NCBI RefSeq assembly: GCF_963678975.1
Contig: NC_089285.1
Span: forward strand, 8,914,694 to 8,978,693
Length of the DNA stretch: 64,000 bases
Direction: 5' to 3'
DNA from: Dysidea avara
Taxonomy: Eukaryota > Porifera > Demospongiae > Dictyoceratida > Dysideidae
Part shown: in pieces, positions 32,301-41,615 of the stretch
How the letters are laid out: every line of letters begins with the position of its first letter
Numbering within the stretch: position 1 is the first letter of the stretch
Translations under genes and position numbers: made by a program
Notes under the pieces: model-generated
What the model saw: only the letters and a program-made list of their open reading frames with translations
What the model was told of the DNA's origin: nothing
Databases searched by the model: none

Positions 32301-32970
32301 TGTTGCCTTCGATGAAGCACACGAGATGTGTATTAATAAAGATATGAAATCTGCAGTAACCCACCCTTCTGATGAATATTTGCAAAAGAAATCATTGTTC
32401 TTCAACTGCCGGATCAAAGCTTTTAAGAATTTAATGCAAGTCCTATTTCCAGAAAGGTTCAAAGAGTCTACGAATCCAAACACCATTACTGATGATAAAC
32501 CTTGGGCTACACATAATCAATACATATTGGAACACTTTAAAATGGGAACATGTGAAGTACATTTGATTTTTGACAACCCAACAACACAAATATTTAATCC
32601 TAAGATATTTGAGCAAGCCAGGCGCTACAACCATAAACAAACATCAAAACATGAACATTACCTCTTTGATTTCAACTCACCAATACCCCCTGGATGGCAG
32701 GAATTTTTGGAATGCCCAATCTGTAAAAGGAAAATAGTTGAAGCAATTGGCCTATACTTTTTACAGAATGGTCATTTGCTACTACAAGGCCAACAACATT
32801 TAGTATTAGCTGGATGTTTTACTACTGAATGTACATGGACGATACATGCAGGAGCTTTGCCAGAAACAGTTTGTCTATACACATCTAATGCTCACGAGGC
32901 AGACAACAGGATATGGAGGCATGCTATTCAGACTACTGCCAATAAGATACTTGTGTTCTCCAGACACTGA
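29329..32970 (+). CDS. Academ-like transposase, main open frame
   Basis: 1,213 codons, opening after a 3' splice site. N-terminal residues carry paired Cys/His clusters (CALCGDKG; CKKHFLEAKRHC; CSNPKCENT; CRQC; CPPSCSSCG), a probable zinc-binding DNA-recognition region. A long helical middle follows, then a low-complexity Ser/Thr/Gln-rich segment with SSPQKVAKRPRTIQVK (nuclear-signal-like). Around residues 740-790 are VVLVGDGKTYQHL and LIIFPGDWHTLKNYQPVLMK. I compare these with the DUF6589 / RNase H-like fold, where the two Asp residues and the GDWH motif are conserved. Near the C-terminus, FLECPICKRKI is another Cys pair and HEADNRIWRHA begins a PIN/FEN-like segment. The frame stops at 32968, where a small indel moves the PIN segment out of frame. 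Family assignment is from memory, without a search. Confidence 0.75.
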   Translation, partial: QNGDHLHLSGDSNLDCALCGDKGRQKLRYATWRETERTYLEKHLGASLDNSALVCKKHFLEAKRHCQNSEHIPSWKSKAKFADQSGLPLTERCSNPKCENTAPQRLIRPMFTTNDKLAEIFQTEHTEEPFVLCRQCYNKAHATICPPSCSSCGPYPKTGTTFSRHSPDAVKISQHFSNTSGETVTITPSDNICFNCYKTHCSIIESFKSQHGSDTMLQHSIHEWVSKKTDENTDRPTKAILDTVIYVANNLLLGKSVLLPWASKVFLHAYDAEYTSCITSTPRVSIVTGESCLSFSGKWLLHQLILYLNSYMLYKCMHMKFGTILYRKGIDVLVSLSWALSAQSTPEETAVLAHITPTKQQSDKVTVLHDAAYLVNDLIHEEIDRQSTVKSSPISFDIDSEFEQINPLLLKFINSITATIRERKHPALGKPNDSSKHLKKVRIYNILGLLQFCTNPNRPLPIHDLIADAVEICGGSRQLLRIFNRLGCTSSPDTHDRFVTQHASDQRTKGLWNELSPVVFTVASVDNFDMLQSHAAVYCGNQHWSYHGTTVQVVQPNPELEVHYDNEMCVSTTVLPLTCSEQQEVPDQPQSSHTSDNFAATSKRTLQQMPGSSPQKVAKRPRTIQVKNLSCSLSKDTTTYTTQLHTHPLTIEDFEESKEEESENLSINFKLFSYIVLKYVAHYCQDFSCTISDMRSFIHGDENMKTTPSQVYYMELINENPDSDETMCLVAEDLLQKFDITEQDGWVVLVGDGKTYQHLMNIKRQYGVALQKLIIFPGDWHTLKNYQPVLMKVYYHAGLKELAKSCGFRSTTLKSLETCSNFKRTHCFLLQVWEAIYQGMLHTYTTNTNPSYLVENTKCILTAAINNCRSPHQLMVRIEALLQDNASLTDFKEFVNRMAQRDAVWHLWVEFVLTNCYCYITLYLAIRSSNWNLQVSSLKRMAPLFAAFDRDTYERIIPTHLADLKQYPVNVLRCLEAGGFTVSITGRKFHSVAFDEAHEMCINKDMKSAVTHPSDEYLQKKSLFFNCRIKAFKNLMQVLFPERFKESTNPNTITDDKPWATHNQYILEHFKMGTCEVHLIFDNPTTQIFNPKIFEQARRYNHKQTSKHEHYLFDFNSPIPPGWQEFLECPICKRKIVEAIGLYFLQNGHLLLQGQQHLVLAGCFTTECTWTIHAGALPETVCLYTSNAHEADNRIWRHAIQTTANKILVFSRH

Positions 32971-33975
32971 TGTGTATAACATCGGTTTAAGTATGCCCGA
33001 TAACAAGGATTACATTGTACAGCTAAATGTCCATCATTCCGCAGATAAGAAATACCTTATACTAAAACATTTAATATTGGCATTTCAAGGAGACCCAGAC
33101 CTACATGCTCTACCAAGGGACCACCTAGGGTCAATTATGCAATCACTGTACATCAGTACAGGATGCGACTATATTTCTTATTTTAAAACGTTTGGCAAAG
33201 CTAAAATAATAAATATTTTCACTCAGTATGCTAGTTTTATTTCTGGAACAGATGCTGGAAATTTGCACCAAACTGATTTTATCAATCGAGGCAGTGGATT
33301 TGTATCATTTGTGCGCTTGATAAGCACATGCTATTTTAAAAGCATATTGCAGCATTTATTGCTAACTGTGGTCATTCTACACCTCTCCATCTGTATAACT
33401 CTACTGACAACAGTCTACCTGCACTAGAAAGGCACAAAGTTTGGCTACAAAGAATTCGGCAAGCTGTTTGTAACAGAATATTAAGTGAAGAGGAGAGGGT
33501 TCCAACCTATACTTCCCTATGGCGACACTGGCTGCGGTCATGTTGGATCCACCAGATGTGGCAAAGATCAACATACCCTGACATGTATTCTTCTTTACCA
33601 GCCCCTGAGCAAAGTGGGTGGATCAAAGATGGCCATGACTACAGCATTGATTGGGAAGCTGCTGATGTGATGGAAAAAATTAAAGGAACTATCAAATTCT
33701 TGACAAAAGGCTGCAGCTGTAAGAAGGGGTGTGCTACCAACAATTGTGGCTGTAGAAAAAGATCCAACTATTGTGGACCAGGTTGTGAATGCCAGGCATG
33801 TACTAACTTACCTGTCCAGCAACCACAGGAGCTAATAGCTCCGAGAGATTATATCAGCAGTAGTAGTAGTAGTAGTGAAGATGACGATGATGTGACAGAG
33901 GATGATCACAACTCTGATGAGGAAATAGAAACGGAAATAGTAACAGACGAGTTTTTATATGATACTCCAATCTAG
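32957..33975 (+). pseudogene. C-terminal part of the same gene in shifted frames: PIN/FEN-like segment and CXC motif
   Basis: After the first shift (about 32956) the next frame gives SPDTDVYNIGL and STGCDYISYFKTFGKAK. Together with upstream HEADNRIW these match the conserved acidic and GCDY...GxGK motifs of PIN/FEN-type nucleases. After a second shift (about 33346-33349) the original frame resumes: CGHSTPLHLYNSTD, LWRHWLRSCWIHQMW, then a CXC (tesmin/TSO1-like) motif at 33712-33810 with nine cysteines (CSCKKGC..NCGC..YCGPGCECQAC), a Ser and Asp/Glu-rich tail, and a stop at 33973. The two shifts compensate each other, and similarity runs straight through both junctions without splice sites. They therefore look like small indels (pseudogene or assembly error), not introns. 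Confidence 0.7.
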
Positions 33976-34250
33976 TTTTGTTTTATATTACATAACTCAT
34001 TTAGTGCTACCTTTTAATCACTTTTAACTACTTTTATGATGTTAAAATGTAATATTAATACTGTCCTGAAATATATTATACAGTAGCAACAATAATGAAC
34101 TCTTAATAATAGCTTAGGACAACACAAAATAATATTACTGCGTTTCACATTCTCAAAACCACTAGAGACAGTGAAAGACAATATCTGGAAGGTCCCATTG
34201 CTAAGTGCTGCTAGCCTCAAAACTAGCCAAAATCTTTTTACAATGATTAC
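33976..34250. other. 3' flank of the Academ-like gene
   Basis: AT-rich sequence after the stop, inside the element. A minus-strand frame continues from the exon-like block at 34251 to about 34014, without further motif support. Confidence 0.4.
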
Positions 34251-34349
34251 CAGGTAAGGAAATTTAACACAGGCTAGGACAAAATCCAATACACCACTGG
34301 ATTCACCTCGTATCAAGGAATCCAGTAAACCTAACCGTGTTTCCGTAAA
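34251..34349 (-). CDS. Exon-like block B on the opposite strand
   Basis: 99 bp, 33 codons, open in one frame, preceded (minus strand) by CATACTTTAG and followed by GTAATC. It reads FTETRLGLLDSLIRGESSGV followed by LDFVLACVKFPYL. Phase 0 at both ends. It shares the phrase ETxRLGxL with block A, 388 bp upstream on the minus strand. I do not recognise the protein. It lies inside the Academ-like element between the stop of the main gene and the right end, so it could be a second element gene or captured host exons. Confidence 0.4.
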
Positions 34350-34737
34350 CTAAAGTATGCAAAAGTTATTGTGGTTTGTTCACAAGGTGGTGTAATTTTT
34401 ACCGGAACAGACAAAACCTACACAAATCTGGTAAACCTGAGAGCAGTTTTCATATGAGTGACACAGCAGCACAACATGACGGCATGATGGACAAAGATTT
34501 AAGTGATACACTGGTGAACAACTGGAGCAGTAGTAGCAGATGTAAATAATTCATTTAAATTAATAGAGGAATGCATATATTCATGCAATATCTGTGTGGC
34601 CATAAGGTGTGGGTGGAAATACAGCTTTCAGTGAAGTACAAAATTGTTTGAGACAAGCTATAACTTTCACATTCACATTATAGATAGTTTACACAACAGA
34701 GAAACAATAGATACAATCAAACAGTTGTTCTAGTTAC

Positions 34738-34824
34738 CTCTGGTCTAAGATGAGTCAATATTCCAAGACGATGCGTTTCTTTAATATAGGGAAGCGCTTG
34801 ACCGGATGAAAGCGATGTCAACAA
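34738..34824 (-). CDS. Exon-like block A on the opposite strand
   Basis: 87 bp, 29 codons, phase 0 at both ends. The acceptor on the minus strand is excellent (TGTGTCTTTTCCTCCTAG) and the donor is GTAACT. The frame reads LLTSLSSGQALPYIKETHRL then GILTHLRPE; the other two frames are closed. An ATG (ATGGCGTTTGTCGAC, about 34956 on the minus strand) lies between it and the terminal repeat but does not join in an obvious way. Function unknown. Confidence 0.45.
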
Positions 34825-35018
34825 CTAGGAGGAAAAGACACAGAAACGGTTTAATACACTTTAAGGTACGCTACAGTCAACTTTCTAACTGACAGAGCAC
34901 AATACACAACGAGTACTCTTATCTTAAATCCAGGTCGACAAACGCCATTTTCGTACGTACGCACGCTGCAACCAAGAAACTAAATCGATGCGGTTTTGTT
35001 ACGGTTGCGCTTCGACTG

Positions 35019-37560
35019 CAAACAAATCAACCTGTAGAGATTTCAGTTACAAACAAATTACCCACTGTAGAGAGATCAGCTACAACCAAATCACCCTGTA
35101 GAGAGTTCAGCTACAAACAATCACCCTGTAGAGAGGAGAGATCAGCTACAAACAAATCACCCTGTAGAGAGTTCAGTTACAAACACATCACCCTGTAGAG
35201 AGATCAGCTACAAACAAATCACCTTGCAGTGAGTTCAGCTACAAACAAATTACCCTGTAGAGAGATCAGCTACAAACAAAACACCGTGTAGATACTTCAG
35301 TTACAAACAAATCAACCTGTAGTGATTTCAGTTACAAACAAATCACCCACTGTAGAGAGATCAGCTACAATTAAATCACCCTGTAGAGAGATCAGCTACA
35401 AACAATCACCCTGTAGAGAGATCAGTTACAAACAAATCACCCTGTAGAGATTTCAGCTACAAACAAATCACCCTGTAGAGAGTTCAGCTGCAAACAAATC
35501 ACCCTGTAGAGAGTTCAGCTACAAACAAATCACCCTGTAGAGAGATCAGCTACAAACAAATCACCCTGTAGAGAGTTCAGCTACAAAAAAATCAACCGTA
35601 GAGAGATCAGCTATATAGACACTAGACACAATATAGGGAATTCAGTTACAAGCAAATCACCCTGTAGAGAGATCAGTTACAAACAAATCACCCTGTAGAG
35701 ATTTCAGCTACAAACAAATCACCCTGTAGAGAGTTCAGCTGCAAACAAATCACCCTGTAGAGAGTTCAGCTACAAACAAATCACCCTGTAGAGAGTTCAG
35801 CTGCAAACAAATCACCCTGTAGAGAGTTCAGCTACAAACAAATCACCCTGTAGAGAGTTCAGCTACAAAAAAATCAACCTGTAGAGAGATCAGCTATATA
35901 GACACTAGACACAATATAGGGAATTCAGTTACAAGCAAATCACCCTGTAGAGACTTCAGTTACAAACACATCACCCTGTAGAGAGATCAGCTACAAACAA
36001 ATCACCTTGCAGTGAGTTCAGCTACAAACAAATTACCCTGTAGAGAGATCAGCTACAAACAAAATAACTTGCAGTGAGTTCAGCTACAAACAAATCACCC
36101 ACTGTAGAGAGATCAGCTACAACCAAATCACCCTGTAGAGAGATCAACTACAAACAATCACCCTGTAGAGAGATCAGCTACAAAAAAAAATCACCCTGTA
36201 GAGAGATCAGCCGGAAACACATCACCCTGTACAGAGTTCAGCTACAAACAAATCACCTTTGTAGAGAGTTAAGCTACAAACAAATTATTCTGTAGAGAAG
36301 TCAGCTACAAACAAATCACCTTGTAGAGAGTTCACTTACAAACAAATCTACCTGTAGAGATATCAGTTACAAACAAATCACCCCCTGTAGAGAGATCAGA
36401 TCACCCTGTAGAGAGTTCAGCCACAAAAAAATCACCCTGTAGAAAGTTCAGGTATAAAAAAAAATCACCCTATAGATAGTTTTGATACAAACAAATCACC
36501 CTGTAGAGTGTTCAGCAAGATAACAGTCAGCCTGCAGAGACATCAGGTTACCCTATAGAGAGGTCAGCTAGAAGAAGTCACCTTGTAGAGAGTTCAGCAA
36601 CAAAGAACCCACTCTGTATAGAGTTCAACTAGAAACTAGTTACCCTATACAGAGATCAGCTATATGTAGAAACAAGTTATCCTGTAGAGAATTCAGCTAC
36701 AAACACATCACCCTGTAGAGATTTCAGCTACAAACAGATCATCGTCCTGTAGATAGTTCAACTATAGATACAAGTCACCCTGTAGTAGGAGAAGTCACTT
36801 TGTAGAGAGATCAGCTAGAAACAAGTCGCCTTGTAGAGACCAGCTACAAAGAAACCATCCTGTAGAGAGTTCAGCTACAAACAAATCACCCAGAGAGTTC
36901 AGCTATGAACAGATCACCCTGTAGAGAGTACAGCTATACAAGTCACCCTGTAGAGAGATCAGCTAGAAGCAAGTCACCTTGTAGAGAGTTCAGCTACAAA
37001 GAAACCATCCTGTAGAGAGTTCAGCTACAAAAAAATTATCCTGCATAGAGTTCAGCTGCAAATAAATTACTCTGTAGAGAGTTCAGCTACAAACAAATCA
37101 CCCTGTAGAGTGTTCAGCTAGATAAAAGTCACCCTACAGAGAGATCAGGTCACCCTATAGAGAGATCAGCTAGAAGAAGTGATCTTGTAGAGAGTTCAGC
37201 TACAAAGAACCCACTCTGTAGAGAGTTCAGCTAGAAATAAGTTACCCTATAGAGAGATCAGCTAGAAACAAGTCACCCTGTAGAGATTGCAGTTACAAAC
37301 AGATCATCCTGTAGATAGTTCAGCTAGATACAAGTCACCTTGTAGAGAAATCAACTAGAGGAAGTCATCTTGTAGAGAGCCAGCTAGAAACAAGTCACCT
37401 TGTAGAGAGTTCAGTGACAAAGAAACTATCCTGTAGAGAGTTCTTCTACAAACAAATCACCCTGTAGAGAGTGCAGCTACAAACAAATCAACCTGTAGAG
37501 AGTTTAGCTACATTTCAAGTCCCTTAGTAGAAAGATCAGCTGCGAACAAGTTATCCAGTA
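35019..37560 (-). repeat. 31-bp tandem repeat array 2, right part
   Basis: About 80 reverse-orientation units. Near-identical blocks recur (for example around 35440-35640 and 35690-35930, each ending in a GACACTAGACACAATATAGG variant about 270 bp apart), showing recent local duplication of multi-monomer blocks. Units with GAAACAAGTCACC or GAAGAAGTCACC variants dominate after 36.5 kb. Confidence 0.95.
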
Positions 37561-37741
37561 GGGAATAATAGACATGTAATAAATATATTTATATAATTAC
37601 TGATAAAATCAAAAACAGTTGAAGTATTAAAAATCTGCTCTGTCTTTTTATTCTTCCTGTGGTAAAGAAAGAGGATAGGTTTAAAAAGCCCCAAAGCCAG
37701 CCTATGGCCAGCTTTAGGGTATACAAATACAAAAAGAAGTG
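37561..37741 (-). repeat. Array linker, reverse orientation
   Basis: Reverse complement of the 16314-16515 linker, including the CCCCAAAGCCAGCCTATGGC hairpin and a TTCTTCCTGTGGTAAAGAAAG stretch. Confidence 0.75.
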
Positions 37742-38060
37742 ATATCTAATCAAAAACAGCCAAGCTGTAAAAAAAGGTGCGGCCCCTAAAAGGCCAAGGT
37801 GAAAAAAGATGTGAAATCCAAGGTGGCGGCCAAGAAATGGCTGTGATGGTAGGTTAATGGTAAAACTTTTAATAACAACAATTCAGGTGAATTTGGTGCC
37901 GAATGGTCTTGGCACAAAATTCACCTGAATTGTTGTTATTTAAATTTTTACCATTAACCTACCATCACAGCCATTTCTTGGCCGCCACCTTGACTTTTTT
38001 CACTTTGGCCTTTTAGGGGCCGCACCTTTTTTTACAGCTTGGCTGTTTTTGATTAGATAT
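37742..38060. mobile_element. Foldback element FB, copy 2
   Basis: Same arms as at 15892 (TATCTAATCAAAAACAGCCA to TTTTGATTAGATA), 319 bp, without the 94-bp arm duplication. It sits at the end of array 2, as FB copy 1 does at array 1. Confidence 0.85.
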
Positions 38061-38068
38061 ATATATAT

Positions 38069-38324
38069 GTGACCGGGCCTGCGAAAATAGGGCATGTGGG
38101 CACATGATTTTTGCCTACTTTTTCAAACTTTCATCACTCATAACATTTTGTACCAGTATGGTATGGCAATGCAATTTTGAGCATCTAGTAAGAATTTAAT
38201 TGGCTTTATGATGCAAGTAACAAAATATAAATATTCTGTTCCAGAACTGAGATATGACCTGTAGAGTGACATAGTGTAGTTTGTGCCCACATGCCCTGTT
38301 TTCGCAGGCCCGGTCACATATATA
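38069..38324. mobile_element. MITE with TGTGACCGGGCC ends
   Basis: The ends TATATGTGACCGGGCCTGCG and the complementary CGCAGGCCCGGTCACATATA extend to ~38 bp (AAAATAGGGCATGTGGGCAC / GTGCCCACATGCCCTG). It lies in a TATATA tract immediately next to FB copy 2. The element at 57962-58602 has related ends. Confidence 0.8.
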
Positions 38325-38509
38325 TAAAGACCGCTGATGCTAGCTGTGTGAGGGGTAGTGACCAATATTACTTTGTAATTCACAGTACTGATATAAATGT
38401 GAAGAAAAAGATGGAGAGTGTCTATAATTACCCACTTTTTTGGAATAAATGGAAAAGGTGGTGCGTAACTGCAATTTAACCTGTTTTTGTTCATTTTCCT
38501 AAGGTACAT

Positions 38510-39890
38510 TTTTCCAATATTTCATCAATAGTTCAAGCTCCTTTGCTTACATCTGTTGTGGACCATTCAATAATCATGTCATCCCGTTTTTCTTTTGGGA
38601 ATTTGCACCAGATGCATGCATGGTCTGCTTTTGCAGTATCAATTCCGCAGACATTCACAAAAAAATTCAATTCTCCTCCAAGATAAAATTCTATGTTATA
38701 AACCTTATCATCAACATTGACTGCCTCACAGTTCTTAGCTTCGGCAATGATGTCTTGTAGCCCTGCAGCCAGCTCTTCATATTTCTCCCCGATTTTCAGT
38801 ATTGCTATGCTGTAATTTCACAGCACTGAATAGGCCTTTTCCCCTTCATCAAGTATAGTAAATGCAATATTGACGACATTTAGTCCTCGCCCAATTTGTG
38901 TGCCATCTCCTGTTAACTTGATTCTGATGGTTGATGGGGTTGACTTTCCTTCTCTTATGTTCTGTTTCACTAGGCATTTTACTCATTTTTTGATTCATTC
39001 TTTTATACTTTGCTGGACCCCAATGATGTTATTTGGGAAGTTTGTAATGTTAAACTGAAAATTCATTGTGGCAATTTTTTTTACCTTGCTGGAGCTGGGA
39101 AAATCAGATAGCATGCTAAGTTCATGGTAAGCTTCAAAAGGTACTGTAAATTTGTCTGGTGTATAAAGAAGATTGTACTTTGTCATATTGTGATGTGAAG
39201 GTTGTATTTGCTCTTGATAGCTTTTGACTACTGAGGTCAAATACTTCAGTGAGTCCAGCTTGAGTTTGTACTTCTAGGGAACAGGGATTATATCCTTCAG
39301 CACGTACACATCTTTAACTTGTCCTACCATCTCCTTTACTCTTGTATGTTGTCGTTGTCTAGTGCAGTCCTCAAGTGGTTTTCTCAAACATGACCTCCAG
39401 ATCTTCTCTTGCTCCTGGACTTTGCTCTTCAGCTGGGAAACTTTTTGTTCAAAGTATTGCCGCTTTTGTGTTTCTGATTCCAACTGTGCGGATTCACGTT
39501 TTCTACTCATTACTTGACGGGCAACTTCACTTTCATTTACTGTGAATCTCCATTCTGATTGCATCCACTTTTGTAGCTGTGTCTTGCAATTGTTTGTTCC
39601 TAAACTTATAAATAGCTGACCTATTCACCACAGTTTTGTTTTATATGCAGCTCGAATAGTATTCGTGATGTCAAGTTGTATGTTGTTATCTGTGAATATT
39701 TTTGCAATGACTCTTTCCAACAGAAGTTGGTCTGGAGTTAAACTAATTGAGATAATATTTGCTGCAACATCTTCAGTCAAATCTGTACGTGGGGTGCCAT
39801 TTCTCCCTGGCGTTGATATGCTCCATAAGTAGAAGCTATTAATTAGGATAAGAACATACATGGTAATTATGATAAGCCAAGGCAATTAAC
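38510..39890 (-). pseudogene. Relic of an unnamed transposon-encoded protein
   Basis: Reading the minus strand downward: an N-terminal fragment (39885-39625); a coiled-coil-like basic segment at 39564-39274 (QLESETQKRQYFEQKVSQLK); 39240-38995 with FTVPFEAYHELSMLSDFPSS and GVQQSIKE; then IRIKLTGDGTQIGRGLNVVN, FTILDEGEKAYSVL, a TGA in place of Gly, NYSIAILKIGEKYEELAAG, FYLGGELNFFVNVCGIDTA and HACIWCKFPKEKRDD. The LTGDGTxIG ... YLGGxxxFF ... CIWCK order is one I know from repeated, unnamed proteins in cnidarian and sponge genomes. Stops and frameshifts make this copy dead. The transposase superfamily is not certain. Confidence 0.6.
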
Positions 39891-40301
39891 CCAACCCTAG
39901 AAACCAGTCAAATTACAACCGCAGATGCCAGTCAAATTATAACCGCATAAGGGGGTCGCAATACACTGCTATTATTACATTGGAAGTTTGTGTTAAAAGA
40001 GCACTTACTTGTTGATGTTATAAGTTTGAGCGAGAATTTGAGCCATGATTACTACAGCCAGTAAACCGACTACAACTGCCATAAAATTGATATCAATTCA
40101 AAGCACCAAAACACTGTTCATTTCCCGCCTTGTAACTATTGATATAAAAATTGCCAAGCTTTGACTGACACCTTTGGCCTTTTGTGTACAAGTTCTGGGC
40201 ATGGGTGGGGGGGGCCATTGATATACTACTTTTTTATAAATAATTATTATGAGTGGTGAACCCACGCATACCGCCTCTGATATGGTGCCGCACACCCCAA
40301 C
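39891..40301. other. Flank of transposon relic
   Basis: Small repeats (CAGTCAAATTACAACCGCA-type, about 39907-39949) and a G-run at 40206-40213; no gene supported. Confidence 0.4.
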
Positions 40302-40572
40302 TATATCAATTATCATCTGAAAAGTGAAGTATCCATTACACTTCGTTGTCAGCTATGCTCAACCCATTACACAGCATTTCGGATCAAAAACTGTTTGAAA
40401 AGCACCTCTGCAATCAATGTATACCAAAAACAGAAATAGTGCTGCGCATCCCATTATATCAATTATCATCTGAAAAGTGAAGTGTTCATTATGTTTCGTT
40501 GTCAGCTATGTTCAACCCGTTACACAGCAGTACGAATCAAGAACTGTTTGAAAAGCACCTCTGCAATCAAAC
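40302..40572 (+). repeat. Tandem duplication of a zinc-finger-like segment
   Basis: Two copies about 155 bp apart share TATATCAATTATCATCTGAA, AAAGTGAAG and CGTTGTCAGCTATGYTCAAC. The second copy reads FRCQLCSTRYTAVRIKN and, after a +1 shift, LFEKHLCNQ, so Cys-x2-Cys ... His-x2-Cys spacing like a C2H2/C2HC finger is recoverable. It may be the N-terminal coding piece of a neighbouring element. Neither copy is intact. Confidence 0.5.
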
Positions 40573-41020
40573 TAGCCACTATGAAAAATACGGACAATTT
40601 CCGTTATGAAGGGAAGTCATCACTTGTTACCACCAAATCAACACTTTTTGCTGTCAGCAAAGATGAATGGGACACAAAGGAGGACACTGGTAAGTCCATG
40701 AAGAATGCATTGTACGTACTGCAGTATGCCAAAACGCACATGTTGCGCCGAAGTGATGTCTAACAGTGAAAAAATCAAGCCCGTAGCCTTAGCCGTTATT
40801 GAGTTACGCTTGTCTGAAGGCATCAGTCAGTCAGTAGAAAATTTCGTTAAATAAATTATTTTAAAATTCAGTAGCAACTAAAGCATTTCGGGTCGATTTG
40901 AAAGTTTGTTTGGGCTTAGTTTTACCTAACCAATACTGCCTCATCGTCGTCAAAGAAAATTGAGGCTGGTTTTTGGGTGATGTTATTTCGTGGGCCACAC
41001 CTCTTCCATTGTGGTCCCTA

Positions 41021-41615
41021 CAGAGTCAGATGAGTCTTCTTGGAAGCTTAGACTAGCTATTAAAATTTTTAAGTTCTTCTACTGCAACTTCAGTGCAAAA
41101 TCAACTATCAATGTCAGTTAATATCCGTCTAGCGTCAACTCTTCCTTCACAGTCTGCTAATCATATTTCATCACAATTACCTGGGTTTGTGCCAAGCCAA
41201 AATTCTACACAAAGTTATGAGTTTATCCCTAATCAGGTTACACACATCGTACTGTATGATGTAACATAATTAGTCTAAAATGGCCTAAGGGTGCTGGAAA
41301 AATAGGTGACATAAATCGATGTGGTTGTATAGTCTGATTTGGGACAAACCCAAGTGATTGTGTAACCTGATTTGGGATAAACCCATACCTTTGTGTAGAA
41401 TTTTGGCTTGGCACAAACCCAGGTAATTGTGACAAAATATGACTAGCAGACTGCAAAGGAAGAGTTGACATCTGACTGGGAATGATTGTGGATTAAGAAG
41501 CTAGATGGATATTATCTAACATTGATAGTTGATTTTGCACTGAAGTTGCAGTAGAAGAACTTGAAAATTTTAATAGTTGGTCTAAGCTTCCAAGAAGACT
41601 CATCTGACTCTGTAC
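41021..41615. repeat. Long inverted repeat at the MULE 3' end
   Basis: The left arm 41021-41245 is the complement of 41358-41615 (about 90% identical; the right arm has an extra ~33 bp). The loop is ~110 bp. The right arm is the C-terminal coding end of the MULE relic on the minus strand (repeating GFVPNQ), so the left arm is an inverted duplicate of transposase coding sequence. Confidence 0.8.

Larger units (their letters stand above)
28824..35018. mobile_element. Academ-like DNA transposon inserted in the 31-bp array
   Basis: 24-bp terminal inverted repeats (28824-28847 and 34995-35018) begin CAGTCGAARCGCAACCGTAA with one mismatch. The same-orientation 31-bp array lies on both sides, and joining the flanks (..CTTCAGTTAC / CAAACAAATC..) restores a monomer, so the element landed inside the array. 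I see no clear target duplication beyond one base. The cargo is a large plus-strand gene (29068-33975) with an RNase H-like core, a PIN/FEN-like segment and a CXC motif. Transposase plus XPG-type nuclease plus a Cys-rich finger matches what is known of the Academ superfamily. Two exon-like blocks lie on the opposite strand near the right end. Confidence 0.65.

Noticed and set aside
36074..36295. Open frame with repeated SPCREIS-type peptide
   Set aside because: It is a translation of the 31-bp array; every frame of the array gives such peptides.
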